This document shows positions 12,573 through 24,187 of a stretch of 64,000 nt of DNA, piece by piece. The stretch comes from Benincasa hispida (Eukaryota; Streptophyta; Magnoliopsida; Cucurbitales; Cucurbitaceae): the NCBI RefSeq assembly GCF_009727055.1, contig NC_052349.1, positions 43,029,364-43,093,363 of the forward strand. The letters run 5' to 3'. Each line of letters opens with the position of its first letter. The stretch's first letter is position 1. A program made the position numbers and the translations under genes. Under the pieces are notes generated by a model. The model was not told the DNA's origin. It did no database searches and worked only from the letters and a program-made list of their open reading frames with translations.

Positions 12573-12992
12573 TGTTGGATTTAGTGTCCTAAATCTCGTA
12601 TCTCTTGTAGTTTGTATTTTTTAAAGAACAAATCATTTATTTAATAAAATAAGAGGTATTTTATTTGACATTCAAACTGCATTAATTCAATCCAATAAAC
12701 TAAGATCCAAGGTTATATGATGTCACTTGAAAAGCATGTGGTAGATATACAAGTGGTTCATCTTCAAGTTATAACCTAAAAGGTCTGCAATAAATGAATA
12801 AGGCTGGGTGCCTTATCCTGATAGCACTGTGGATACGACCAACTTTGTAATTATTACATGAGTTGTAAATGCTACCGACAATATGAGCCATATTGTTCAT
12901 GTGGAGACATGTGAGTGAGGGTATCCTGTATAAAGAGTTTATACAAGATCGGATCGTAAAATGATTGGTTTCTCTTTATAACACCGTTACTT
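12573..12992 (+). repeat. Truncated 3' LTR of Copia A
   Basis: It matches 1419-1846 of the 5' LTR from the TG start, then stops after 'aacaccgttact', where the sequence becomes the gag of Copia B on the other strand. About 1.4 kb of LTR is missing. The breakpoint is good to about 2 bases. Confidence 0.88.
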
Positions 12993-13437
12993 TATGGGCA
13001 TTAAATTCAGAAATTGATTCATCATCATACATTTTAAGATTCTCGAACTTTGCAATCAACAACTGCAGTCTTGGCATTTTAACTTTTGAAGTTCCTTTAT
13101 GGGCAATGGATAGGATATCCCACACTTCCTTAACAGAGACACACGTATTAATCAGTCTGAATATGTTACGATCAACACCATTAATAATGGCATTCAGAGC
13201 TTGAGAATTCCCTAATGATGTTTCATCTTTAGCTTCAGACCATTGTAATTCAGGTTTTAAGATTTCCTTTCTGTCATCAGTTTTGGTGTGAGGATGAGAC
13301 CAACTAGTAACTATAGCTGTCCATATTTGACTATCAATCAACTTCAGAAAGGCAGTAATTCGAGTTTTCCAATATGAATAGTTTATTCCATCTAGAATGT
13401 AGGGGACTAGTGATAGAGCCACCTTCTTTGATTCCAT
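12993..13437 (-). pseudogene. Copia B gag, N-terminal part
   Basis: ATG at 13437 starts MESKKVALSLVPYILDGINYSYWKTRI, a copia gag start with the YWKxRI motif. The open frame runs about 145 codons to NLKMYDDESISEFNA and then enters LTR sequence of Copia A, so the last residues are chimeric. The rest of this polyprotein resumes at 1418, with the middle of gag deleted. It lies 34 bp from its primer-binding site. Confidence 0.88.
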
Positions 13438-13470
13438 TCATGATCAAAGCACTTGAGATAAAAGTGACCC

Positions 13471-13482
13471 ACTCTGATACCA
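13471..13482 (-). other. Primer-binding site of Copia B
   Basis: On the minus strand this reads TGGTATCAGAGT, the copia initiator-tRNA-type primer site, two bases from the LTR start at 13485. Confidence 0.88.
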
Positions 13483-13484
13483 AT

Positions 13485-14503
13485 TGAAAAGGCTTTAAGA
13501 TGACTCATCACTCAAAACACAGATGTTGAATGGAAAGCACAGACAAACATTGTAATAACAAAATACAAACAATAAGAAAAATAAGTAAAGGCACACAAAA
13601 GTTGGTAACTTAGTTCGATGAAATCCAACTACGTCTAGGGGGCAGTGTGCCCAAGAAAGATAATCCACTAATATTAAAGAGTCAAACAATTACAACGTAG
13701 TACTTAACTGTAATTCAACGACTACTACAGTGACTCATGTAGAGCCCAACTCATAGATCACTTAGGTTTCCCCTAGATGTGCGACTCCATCTCTATTGAT
13801 CTTAGGCTCACCTAGGCTTCCCCTAGATGTGAAACTCCCTCTTTATTGAACTTATGCTTCCCCAAAGTGTGTTAATATTAGTATTGAACACTTCAGTTTT
13901 CAATACTATGTGAGACTTCTCTCCTCTTGATTATCTTCTGTTAGCTCAGTGAGCTCCCTTCACTGACGCATCTTAGATCCTTCCTAAGATAGATAACTAT
14001 TTCTCGAGAATGAAGTCTTAGGCTCCCCCTAAGACCGAGAATCCGTTTTCAACAACAATACTTTAGGTTTCCCCTAAGGTAGAAATTATCTTCAAAGTAT
14101 TGCAAGTTTCAATCAATGCAATTGCACAACGGAATACAACGAGTATAGATAAAAAAAAAATATCGATGTTGCACAAATCATAAATCAAGAACAAAAACAC
14201 TTTCAGACCATAAACAAGTGGGGCAACCCTAAAAGAACACCATTATTCTTCTTTTAAAATCGTGGCCAAGAAAGGAAACAAAGTCTTCAATCGAACATAA
14301 TAAGCAACACCCTAAATAAGGAAATAACAGGCAAAATAAATATGTAGAAATTTTCCAGATAAGAAAAGAAAATATACTACAGAAAGTAATATTGTCTATG
14401 ACCGATATTAAGACTATATTTGTGACAACAACAAAAATCACCACAAGCTGCCTTAGAAAAAATATAGAGTCAATCAACAAAACTTTAACAAATTATATCA
14501 ACT
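13485..14503 (-). repeat. 5' LTR of Copia B (outer end approximate)
   Basis: It begins on the plus strand with TGAAAAGGC next to the primer-binding site. No second copy is in the window, so the outer end is not fixed; an 'aactaaca' near 14503 would give a TG start on the minus strand. It has short repeated 'ttcccctagatgtg' phrases near 13770 and 13820. Open frames in it (13495-13689, 14229-14480) lack domains. Confidence 0.6.
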
Positions 14504-14826
14504 AACAATCAACTTTACTTAGAAGTAGAGCCATTAGAAACTAATTTTAAACTTCAAAGACCAATGAAAGATTAAATTCAAACATTCTAGATGAAAAGTT
14601 TCTCTTGAAACCTAAAAAGAAATCTACATTAAAAACTAAGATGAAAAAATGTTTTTGATTTTGAAAACCCATGAACAAAATTAAAACTATGTTTAAATTC
14701 TAGAAACAAAAGTGATTTTGAAAGCCGAGTCAATTTCAAAAACAAAAATAAGTATTTAAAATTGTATTTTTAATATTCGATTAAGATTTCAATAATGTTT
14801 TTTTAAGTACAATAATTAGAGGATGA

Positions 14827-14885
14827 GGGATTGAACCTCAATCTCCAACCTCTTAGATTGAGTGCATGTCAATATCACTGAGCTA
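14827..14885 (-). repeat. tRNA-derived (SINE-like) remnant
   Basis: On the minus strand TAGCTCAGTGA (14885-14875) matches a Pol III A box, and GGTTCAATCCC (14837-14827) matches a B box at tRNA-like spacing. The intervening and flanking sequence does not make a full tRNA cloverleaf that I can see, so a SINE or degraded tRNA-like repeat is preferred. Confidence 0.5.
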
Positions 14886-15113
14886 AATTTATTTTGACAA
14901 TTCCCCACCTTCAATTTGTACTAAAACAAAAGATATAGGAAGATACTAAAATAATGTTTTTCCATTTAATTGATTTGTTTTAATTATTATTAGAAGGTAA
15001 ATATTCTTTTAATTTTAATATAAGTAAGGGAAGAAATAATTAAATTTATACCTAGCATGAATATTATCCAAAAATAATTCTCAACTACACTTTTTATTAT
15101 ACAGTAAAGATAA

Positions 15114-15136
15114 ATATATATATATATATATATATA
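15114..15136. repeat. TA microsatellite
   Basis: An uninterrupted run of alternating A and T. Confidence 0.95.
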
Positions 15137-16097
15137 ATATTTAAGAACTCAATTCAAATATAGTTTAATGAATAAGATATCTAGTATTATTCTAATTAGG
15201 TCATTGCTTCCATCTTTCACCTCTAAATGATTGAACTAAAAGCCCTCATTCAATAAAATCAAATTTTAAATTTAAAAATAATTGAGATTATAAAAACATA
15301 CCTTCCTTATATATATTCATTAATCAAATTACTAATTTAATTCCTAAATTTATAATGCTTGATCAAGTATCCAAAAGATATTTAGATATCAAATTGAAGC
15401 ATGTGAAATCTAAATATCTTAGATATCCAAAACATTCGACCATGTGAAAAACTAAAATATAAAATAGAGAAACTATCAAATTTAGTCTTTTTTTTTTCCA
15501 GAAATTATTTCTAAAATTTTAGTAACGAAAAATGAAAACACCAGTCAGTTTCTTAAAAAAATTATAAACATAAACAAGAAATAAAAAAAAGGAAACGTTA
15601 TCAAATAAGCCGTTATTGTATTTGAATGAAAAAATAAAAACATCCAATATGGAGGGAAGGGAAGGAAGTTAGAGCATATGATTATGATTATGATTCGTGA
15701 GTGAAGAAAAAAAGAAAGTTTTCATTTCTCTCCTATTATATAGAAATTTTTTTCTTTTTTTAATGCATATTTTGATGGACAATTTGAACAACATACCTCT
15801 TTTATCAATAGTTCATACGTGCTATTTTGGTCCAATAGAGAGTTGAGTGGCCATCGCCATGTGATTTTGCCACGTTTTATAGATTCCTAAAGCTTTGATG
15901 CCATTTTAAGCATTTCAATGAACTCATGTTTTTTCTGTTTATTATTGGTTAACTTTATGTTAGTTGCGTAAATTAGGATTTAAGGTTGAGCGAATAGAGG
16001 GAAGAGAGTAAATGAGAGAACTTTCCAAAGGGTAAAAGAGAATTTAAGGACTACATGTCAAGTTTAACTAACACAACTAAGACAGAATTAAAACTAA

Positions 16098-16599
16098 CGC
16101 CACGTTTACTCTAAAAGAAAGGTAACAAATCAATCTTAATTTGAGAAGTGGGTCCTATTTAATTATAATGATATTGTTTACTTGTGTTCCGTACATCTAG
16201 AACCCATTTTCAAATATGTAATAAAAGAATATAAATTAATTGATAAGTAGAGGATGTTCAATCTAGTTGCATTTGAAAATTATATTGGTATCGTTACTGA
16301 TACTATTATTATTACGGTTATATCATGAGAATTATAAATTTTTCATATTTATTGTTATATTTACGTTTACATTTACCTTTTCCGTTATTGTTACCATTAT
16401 CATTTGATCTTAAAATGTAATGATAAAGGTATAGGTAACAGTATATGTGACATATTCATAATTTTAAGTAAACATGATTAAAAGTAATTCAATTACGTTT
16501 TTTTTTTTATTATTATTGTTATGGCTCATTCCGATTGATTTATCAATGGAATCCCATTACGATCACTCCAATTTTCATTATAGATCGGTAAACATAGCC
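16098..16599. mobile_element. Tourist-like MITE, copy 1
   Basis: The ends CGCCACGTTTACT and the reverse complement GGCTATGTTTACC match at 9 of 13 bases, and TAA flanks both sides (16095-16097 and 16600-16602). A 3-bp TAA/TTA duplication with GGCC-like ends is typical of PIF/Harbinger (Tourist) MITEs. The middle contains GTTACC and GGTAAC words. Related copies are at 40281-40875 and about 55080-55554. Confidence 0.8.
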
Positions 16600-17011
16600 T
16601 AAATTTGAACTGTATATGCTAATTACTTTTAATGATACATGAACCAAATTAAAATTAAGCACAAACTATATGAGGTAATTAATTGAAACATCTAAAACAT
16701 ATTAACTAAAAATAAATTCACTCTACAAATTATAATCTTAACCTTATACATGTATAATTGCATTTTTGCTTCATTTTTCTAGAGTTTTGTATGGGTTTTT
16801 GTTGTATTTTTCATAAGAAAAATTAAATAGAAGTTTAAAATCTTATTTTTATATTTGAGCTTTTATATGTATTTTATTTTAGTCTAAATTTATCTTTTTA
16901 AAAAATAAACTAATTTAAAATTTGCTATTGTTGGGTCCTCAATTGTAAAATGAAAAACACTTATTATGGCGGTTGCTAATTTGAGGAGCATAAAGGAAAC
17001 ACAGATACCAA

Positions 17012-17798
17012 TAAAATATAATATTAAAATAAATATAATATAATATATAATAAAATAAATAAATATTAAAATAAATATATAAAATTAATACATAACAAAA
17101 GTAAATAAGAAAATTTTCTAAATTCTCCACTTTCTACAATTTTCATGGACTTTGCCCACTGTGTATATCTTCAAAACCCATCAAATGTCATTATTTATAG
17201 GCAATTTGGCAAGTAGGAGCTGGATTACATGTAGGGTCGGTAAAATTTCCCGCGAGGACCGCCTCGATTGGTTAGGGTCCCCGAACCAGGGACGGGATGG
17301 GGATGGGGAGGGTATCCCTACCCTTCCCCAACCCGACCCGCCCCGATTAGGTTTTTAAATATTTTTTTTTATATATATATAATTAGATTTTTAAATATTT
17401 TCTCTCTTCTCTCTATATATATTAGATATTTAACTTTTAACATTGAGTAGTTTTTAATTTAACCCTCTAAGCCCAACTAAAATATCCAAGACAAAATCAA
17501 AGATAATTTTACAAAAAAAATTAAAAAAAAAAGGTCCCATGGGAAAATAAAAGGGAAAACGGGAATCTTCGTCCCCGTCTTGAAATGGCGGGGATGGGGA
17601 TAAAATTCCCCATCGAGGACGGGGACGTGGAACCCTCCCCCGGTCCGGCCCGACCCCATTGCCAATCCTAATCACATAGACACTAATAATTTGTTATGTT
17701 GAGACCCATGGACAATACTTTGAGAAATAGAGGCACATGGTCAATGGACACTAAACATGAACATCTTATGAACATGTATTATCATAATATTTATAATA
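17012..17798 (-). repeat. 3' LTR of Copia C, split by a hAT MITE
   Basis: It aligns with 22593-22946 over its two arms (17012-17231 and 17671-17798). Shared phrases include 'ctccac/tctaca' near 17130, 'aatttggcaagtaggag' near 17205 and 'tattatcataatattta' at the end. The terminal TG is diverged. Confidence 0.85.
17232..17670. mobile_element. hAT-type MITE inserted in the Copia C 3' LTR
   Basis: GC-rich against an AT-rich background, with runs such as GGGGATGGGGA and CCCCGTCTTG. The ends TAGGGTCGGTAA and, reversed, TAGGATTGGCAA resemble hAT terminal repeats. The flanks ATTACATG (17224-17231) and ATCACATA (17671-17678) are each one base from ATTACATA, the uninterrupted sequence at the same place in the other LTR near 22820. 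This gives an 8-bp target duplication plus an empty site. It has no transposase. Open frames inside are composition artefacts. Confidence 0.85.
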
Positions 17799-17809
17799 CT
17801 CCCCCTTAG
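17799..17809 (-). other. Polypurine tract of Copia C
   Basis: On the minus strand CTAAGGGGGAG abuts the LTR start, as expected for plus-strand DNA priming. Confidence 0.8.
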
Positions 17810-17939
17810 ATGTCCATTAGATATATAAAATATGTCTTGTTAAAACCTTACTAGGAAAAAATCCATTGGGAAAAAAATCTCAATGAAGGAAAAATGGTAC
17901 ATATTTCATATAATCTAATACTTTTGAAAAAAATAGAGT

Positions 17940-19570
17940 ATATTTACTCCTCCTCGTGGAAACATCACTTGAGATCTCTAAGTCGCTGCATTCAAATATT
18001 GTGCACTAGTTTTTCAAAGGTTGCGGTAGGGAATGCCTTTGTAAATAAGTCTATCAGGTTATCTTTCAAATAAATTTGTTGTACAGTGATATCACAATTT
18101 TTTTCAAGATCATGAGTGCAGAAAAGCTTTGATGAAATATGCTTTGTTTTTTCTCCTTTAATATATCATCCTTTGATTTGGGATATGCATGTTGTGTTGT
18201 TTTCGTATAATATTGTTGAAAGATTTTTATTACAAGACAAACCTCATGTTTCACGAATATACCGAATCATTGATTTTAGCCATACACATTTTCGACTAGC
18301 CTCGTGAATTGTAAGAATTTTAGCATGATTTGAAAAAGTGGCTGTTATGATCTACTTCACCGATCGCTATGATAAACAGTTTCTCCACATGTGAATAGAT
18401 AACCTGTTTGAGATCTAGCTTTGTATGGATTAGATAAATATCTAGAATATGCAAAACCAATTAGATCAAAATTTGATTTATTTGAATAAAATAAATCCAT
18501 GTCAATCGTCCTCGGAGATAACGGAGTATATGCTTAATTCTGTTCCAATGTCTTTTTGTTGGAGAAGAACTATATCTTGCTAATAAATTTACTGAATATG
18601 CAATATCTGGTCTTGTATTATTAGCAAGATACACAAGTGCACCAATTGCACTAGGATATGATATTTCAGGACCAATAAGTTCTTCATTATCATCTCGAGG
18701 TCGAAATATATCTTTCTTCACATCTAGTGAACGAACTTCCATTGGAATGTTTAATGGATGTGCTTTGTCCATATAAAATCTTTTCAAAACTTTTCTTGTA
18801 TAAGATGATTGATGAACAAATATCCCATATGTTAAATGCTTAATTTGCAAGCCAAGGAAAAATTTTGTTTTTCCAAGATCTTTCAACTCAAATTCTTTCT
18901 TAAGATATTCTATTGCCTTTGAAAGCTCTTCAAGAGTCCCAATTATATTTAAGTTATCAATATATACAGTTATAATAACAAATTCTGATTGTTATTTCTT
19001 TATAAAAACACATGGACATATTGGAATGTTTTGATATCCTTTTTTTAAACAAATATCCACTCAGGCAATTGTGCTACTTTTGTCATAATTGTTTCAATCC
19101 ATATAGTAATCTCTATAGCTTTATTGAATACAATTTCTGAGAATTTGATTTATATGTTTCAGGTACCTTAAATCCTTTTGGGATTCTCATATAAATATTG
19201 TTATAAAGAGATCCATATAAATATGTTGTGACTACATCCATAAGACAATGCATGTTCATATTTTCATACACAGTCAGATCAATTAAATATCTTAATATAA
19301 TTACATCCACACGGGAGAATACGTCTCCTCATAATTAATATGAGATCTTTGTGAAAAACCTTGTACAACTAGTCTTGCTTTATATCTTGGGACCTCATTA
19401 TTTTAATTTCTTTTCCTCACAAATACCCATTTGTATCCCACAGATTTGACACTTTCTGGTGTTCGGACTACTAGTCTAAAAACCTGATGTTTTGAAAGTG
19501 AGTTTAATTCTGCATCGATTGCTTCTTTCCACTAAAGCCAATCTTTTCTCTGTCGACATTCTTTAATAGA
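17940..19570 (-). pseudogene. Copia C reverse transcriptase and RNase H (broken)
   Basis: From 19570 downward: KWVFVRKRN and [12 protein letters not shown] blocks (19480-19330), MDVVTTYLYGSLYNNIYMRIPKGF (19310-19113; the usual D-AFL box is altered), then a long open frame 18886-18461 with MKDLGKTKFFLGLQIKH, VYLANNTRPDIAYSVNLLARY and WNRIKHILRYLRG. RNase H text (KHISSKLFCTHDLEKN, DLFTKAFPTATFEKLVH) continues to about 17940. The YxDD box region near 18960 is recognisable but frameshifted. Confidence 0.85.
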
Positions 19571-20990
19571 TTTTGGTTCATAATCCTGATTTTTAGATAT
19601 AATATCAAAAACAATATTATATGCACAAATGTTATCAATAACTATATGAGTTTGTTTTCATCTTTTTCCTATCATGACATAGTTTATTGAAATCACATTA
19701 TTATCTTTAAGTATTTTATCTTTCTCACTAGCCATGCCAAGGATTTCTTCATGAGTATTTATATTTTCAACCAAGTCGTATTGGCTATTTATTATTTTTC
19801 TTTTTTTGAGGATTTTTATCTTTGGAACTCACTAGTCTACCATGTTTCTGGCTTGTTCCAGACTCATTAGTGACAACTTGTTACGTTGGGATATCAATTT
19901 TCGATGGAACATTTGCAGTATATCTATAAATACATCTAGTAACTGATTTGCTATATTTTGCAAATAAATTATCTTCTAAACTTCAAATTCACATTGATCT
20001 GTACACAGATCTAAATGAGACAATAACGATGCATTCCATGTAATTTCTTTTTCCAACTTCTTAATTCCTCTCCTTAATGTTGGAAAATTTGTCTCAATAA
20101 AATGACAATCAGGAAATCGTGCAGTAAATACATCACCCGTCAAGGGCTCAAGATATTTGATAATTGATGGAGAATCATATCCAACATATATTCCTAACCT
20201 CCTTTGAGGACCCATCTTAGTACATTGTGGTGGAGCAATTGGAAAATATAGTGCACATCCAAAAATTCTCAGATGGAAAATATTTAGCTCATGGCCATAA
20301 GCTAATTGTAATGGTACTTATGATAAGATACTGATCTAATGTGTACAAGTGACGCTAGATGCAAAATAGCATGTCCCCATACAGATATAGGAAATTTAGC
20401 TTTCATAAGCAATGATCTAGCAATTAACTACAAACGTTTTATGAATGATTCTGCTAAATCATTTTGTGTATGAACATGGACTACATGATGTTTAACACTT
20501 ATCCTAATTAACATACAATAATTATCAAAAGCTTGGATGTAAATTCACTGGCATTATCAAAAGGAATGGTCTTAATTGTATAATCAAGAAATTGTGTTCT
20601 TAACTTAATTATTTGAGCAAGTAATTTTGCAAATGCAAGATTTTGACTTGATAATAAGCACACATGTGACCATCTGCTTGGTGCTTCTATTAATACCATA
20701 AAATATCTACATGGTCCACTTGGTGGGTTAATAAGTCCACATATATTACCATGAATTCATTTTAAAAATACAGGTGATTCAGTCCCCACTTTCATTGGTG
20801 ATGGTCTAATGATTAATTTGCCTTGAGAGCAAGCATCACATGATAATTCATTAGATTGAAGAATCTTTTGGCTCTTCAATAGATGTCCATTTGAATTCTC
20901 AATAATTCTTCTCATCATTATAGATCTTGGATGACTTAATCTGTCATGCCAAATTGTAAATATGTCTAGATTCATGAACTTTAGGTTCAT
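19571..20990 (-). pseudogene. Copia C GAG-pre-integrase and integrase (broken)
   Basis: 20990-20757 has FTIWHDRLSHPRSIMMRRII and CDACSQGKL, the HHCC zinc module. 20699-20508 has MVLIEAPSRWSHVCLLSSQN, where the first catalytic aspartate position reads E, and FDNASEFTS, which keeps the second aspartate box. 20215-19976 is the C-terminal part (MGPQRRLGIYVGYDSPSI, GDVFTARFPDCHF). Stops and frame changes separate the blocks. Confidence 0.85.
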
Positions 20991-20999
20991 TGTTGCATA

Positions 21000-21420
21000 T
21001 GTTTCAATTATTATATATGAGTATAATATAATCCAGAAGATAAAGTAGACAACTTTTCCAGTATACGCTTTTCATATGAGACAACAGATATGATATAAAG
21101 ATACTCCATATTATTCTTTCTATCAGTCTCAATATGATAACCACTACAACGTATATATTTAAAACTAAGTAGATTTCACTTTGATTGACTAGAGAACAAT
21201 GCATTGTCAATTGTAAATTTTGTTCCTCTGGGCAAAATAATATTTTCTTTTCCAAATCCTTCAATTAGGTTTACAGAGCCTGATATTGTATTGACTTTCG
21301 TTTCTGGCATTGTCAATTCAGAAAAATATTTTTTACTTGTAAGTATTGTATACTTGTAAATATTGTATGTGTAGTTGCATTGTCTGGCAAACATATATCT
21401 TCTTTATTCATCTTTGAGTC
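21000..21420 (-). pseudogene. Copia C protease (broken)
   Basis: 21394-21176 reads YFSELTMPETKVNTISGSVN and FTIDNALFSSQSK, a copia aspartic-protease segment. The upstream active-site DSA/DSG stretch is in a different frame and not intact. 21264-21004 continues in mixed frames. Confidence 0.75.
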
Positions 21421-21639
21421 ACCTAACATATAAAAATTATTCAGATTTCTTCATTAAAAGAAGATAATTACAAACAAAAAAATAACATTTGGAATATACA
21501 AACTTTAACATTAACCAAGGAAAAAACATGAAAAAAAAAGGTAACATTAACACTAATTATTCTCAAAATCAAAAGAAACGCTTGTTACGCCATCAATTGT
21601 GCCAATTTTCTCTTTAGGAGATTTGAAAAAATGTGTCAC

Positions 21640-22428
21640 ATCTAAATCTGTTATATTGGATGGGTAAAATATCTCATTATCTTAGTATCAAAATTTGCTT
21701 GTACATTTGTTCCTTTTTCCTTTAGGGATGCTCGATAGAGATCAACTAAGTGTTTTGTCGTACGATAGGTACGTGACCAATGGCCAGTCATTCCTCATCG
21801 GAAGATTTTATTTTCAACACTTTTTAAATATCTTGGTTTTTCCTTTGTGATCATCATTTTGTGTGGTTCTTTTGAAATTTGAATGATTAGAACGACTACC
21901 ACGAAGATCATAATTATTTCTTCCTTTGCCACGGTCACGATCTCGACCATGACCACGATCTCGACCACAATTATTAAAATTTGCAGTATTCACTTCAGGA
22001 AATGTTGTTGTTCCAGTAGGTCGAGAGTCATGATTTTTCATCCACGATTATTAAAATTTACAAAATTCACTTAAGGGAATGTTGTTGCTCTAGTTGGCTG
22101 AGATTCATTTTTTTTAATTAGTAACTCGTTATTTTATTCAGCCACGAGAAGACATCAAATAAGCACATAATACTTTTAAAATATTTCTCTCGATATTGCT
22201 ACTGTAGAAGCATATTCGAAATGTAGAGAAATGTCTTCTCTAACATATTGATTTAAAATTTTGGAGCCTCAAGTGCATCCATTTAAGACGAGTTTTAGAA
22301 CAAAAATTGTTTTCTGATGATCACATTTTTATGACATCTCGGTGTAATTTGGCATCAAGCACTCACGACAAATAATTATTACCATTAATATCAAATGCTA
22401 CAAATTCTAATTTTATAATATTTTTCAT
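21640..22428 (-). pseudogene. Copia C gag (broken)
   Basis: An ATG at 22428 starts MKNIIKLEFVAFDINGNNYLS, followed by a stop and a deletion; WMHLRLQNFKSI appears near 22260. 22041-21814 encodes an R/G/D-rich tail (GRDRGHGRDRDRGKGRNN) preceding a degraded zinc knuckle (GHWSRT-like, one cysteine replaced) and HLVDLYRASL-like text to about 21730. Typical copia nucleocapsid layout, not translatable now. Confidence 0.8.
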
Positions 22429-22574
22429 AGTAACACTATTACAAAATATTATATTTATATTAGAAATTTAATATATATCAAATATGTAAAATAAAATTTA
22501 ATTTATTAATTATAACGAGGAGAGAAAAACCGATATACCTTTAGGACCTACCTTTAGTGAGAAAAACGATAGGA

Positions 22575-22592
22575 GCTCGTGCTGGTAACGTG
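22575..22592 (-). other. Primer-binding region of Copia C
   Basis: On the minus strand CGTTACCAGCACGAGCTC follows the LTR end. It resembles the TTATCAGCACGA-type primer site used by some plant copia elements rather than the TGGTATCAGAGC type used by Copia A, B and F. Confidence 0.65.
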
Positions 22593-22946
22593 TTGTGGAA
22601 TATTAAAATAAATACAATACAGTATAATAATGAAATAAATAAATATTGAAATAAATTAAACATAATATATAAATAAAAAATAAAATAAATTAACAAAAGA
22701 CAAAATAAGAAATTTCTCTAAATCTTCCATTTTTTCTAATTTTCATAGACTTTTGTCTAATATGTGTATCTTCCAAAACCCACCAAATGCCACGACAATT
22801 TGGTAAGTAGGAGATGGATTACATAGACATTAGTAATGTATGATGTTGAGACACATGAACAATATTTTTAGAAATAGGGACATGACATATAATAGATACT
22901 AAAAATGAAGATCTAACGAGTATCTATTATCATAATATTTAGAATA
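22593..22946 (-). repeat. 5' LTR of Copia C
   Basis: It starts on the plus strand with TGTTGTGGAATATT and ends near 'catAATATTTAGAATA'. It is the undisturbed counterpart of 17012-17798 and carries the empty site of the hAT MITE near 22820. Confidence 0.85.
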
Positions 22947-23345
22947 ATGACATCGTTTTTGCAACTCACTTAATTGTTCTTTCTTCTCATCGTTTTAGGG
23001 GAGGTCATATAAGTAAAGTTTGAAATGTTATTTAAAAATCATTTCAATTATATTTTAAATATTAATGAACGTCGATAAATTATTATCGATGGACAATAAT
23101 TTGATAGTTTTCTGACATGAAGTCAATTAAAATGATGAGATATATACAAATAGAAAAATGATTATGATAATGAAAAGTAGTTAGTCAATTACTTATAATT
23201 GATTAATCAAAAGATGAGAAAAAAAAAAGTAAACCATTAATATATATTTTTATCATGGCTAATAATTGATTAACTCAATGGCCATTTCGTAAATATATCC
23301 TTGATTTTATTTTTGCTTTAAAATTTGGGGAGAATAATTCATACG

Positions 23346-23830
23346 CCTAAATTTTAGAGTTGCACCAATTAAAAACTAATAATTGTATGAATATAAACTC
23401 TAAACTTTTGTAAATGTATCAATATATATCTTTCGGTACATTTTGTTTGGATGTGTGAGACTTGTGATTTTATCAATCAAATCTCTAAACCACTTTCATA
23501 AGTGACTAAAGTTGGATTCTTATATAGGATTTCCTTTTAAAAATAATCTATACATCAAATTCTAATCCTTCATTTTTTTTATCTTACATTTAAAGAAGAC
23601 TACACATGTAAGAATAGTACAATTGACAATTTCAAAAGTAATTTCAATAAAGGGTCTAAGTTGATTCACTTTTGACAATTTATAAGTTTAATTCAATCAA
23701 TAAATTATATTTTTCACATGCAAAATCTAAAAGAGTGTAAATTATTACAGACTTATGAAAGTGTGAGTTATAAATTGATAAATTATTAATTTAAGGTTTT
23801 AATTGATACAATCTCCAAAATTTAAAGATA
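23346..23830. repeat. Foldback (MITE-like) repeat
   Basis: The left arm with CCTAAATTTTAGAGTTG and CCAATTAAAAACT is mirrored by a right arm that reversed reads TTTAAATTTTGGAGATTG and TCAATTAAAACCTT. The arms are about 60 bp and imperfect. No clear target duplication was fixed. Confidence 0.55.
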
Positions 23831-23943
23831 TAAATATGGATATTTTTGTAAGTTTTTGAAAATCTAACACGTGCACACGCGCAAACCTAGAAGTACTTTT
23901 AAAAGAACTTAAATTCAGGATTTTCACGATTCGAATATCCATC

Positions 23944-24056
23944 CTTATATAAGACAAAAGAAAAAAAAAAGAAAGAAAAAGGAAAAAAAAAAAAAAAAAG
24001 AAAGAAAAAGGAAAAAAAAAAAAAAAAGAAAGAAAAAGAAAAAGAAAAAAAGAACA
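23944..24056. repeat. Purine low-complexity tract
   Basis: Nearly all A and G, with the word GAAAGAAAAAGG repeated between long A runs, suggesting a small tandem duplication. Confidence 0.9.
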
Positions 24057-24089
24057 ATAAGACTATTTGGTAATATTCTAATTTCTCAT

Positions 24090-24187
24090 CACTTTTTTTC
24101 GGTTTAGTTTTTGTTTTTTGTTTAGTTTTTGCTTTTGTTTTTGTTTTTTTTTTGTTTTTGTTTTTTTGTTTTTTGTTTTGTTTTGTA
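24090..24187. repeat. T-rich low-complexity tract
   Basis: GTTTTTGTTTTT-type repeats. It lies 35 bp from the purine tract on the same strand, so the pair could form an intrastrand hairpin. Confidence 0.85.

Larger units (their letters stand above)
1419..12992 (+). mobile_element. Copia A: nested plus-strand Ty1/copia retrotransposon, decayed
   Basis: The order is LTR, tRNA-type primer-binding site, leader, gag, protease, integrase, reverse transcriptase, RNase H, polypurine tract, truncated LTR, which is the copia order (integrase before RT). Both flanks are one minus-strand copia element, so Copia A inserted into that older element. The span is inflated by two nested solo LTRs (4675-6493 and 7865-9578). 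Every domain carries frameshifts, stops or deletions. The left flank base pentamer is GAGGA; the matching right duplication is lost because the 3' LTR end and adjacent host gag are deleted. Confidence 0.9.
14504..16097. other. AT-rich intergenic stretch
   Basis: No coding signal is seen. It contains a tRNA-like SINE remnant (14827-14885), a TA microsatellite (15114-15136) and long A/T-rich runs. Confidence 0.6.
17012..22946 (-). mobile_element. Copia C: minus-strand Ty1/copia element with both LTRs
   Basis: Right LTR, primer site, gag, protease, integrase, RT, RNase H, polypurine tract, left LTR follow in copia order on the minus strand. Net LTR lengths agree (about 340 and 354 bp) once the MITE in the left copy is removed. 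All coding domains carry stops or frameshifts. The outermost bases of the left LTR are diverged, so target duplications are not clear (ATGAC follows the right LTR). Confidence 0.88.

Noticed and set aside
13770..14100. Repeated 'ttcccctaga/ggt' phrases suggesting a CRISPR-like array
   Set aside because: Spacing and repeat sequence are irregular, and the context is a plant copia LTR.
17152..17675. Proline/glycine/aspartate-rich open frames on both strands
   Set aside because: They are translations of the GC-rich hAT MITE and its edges.
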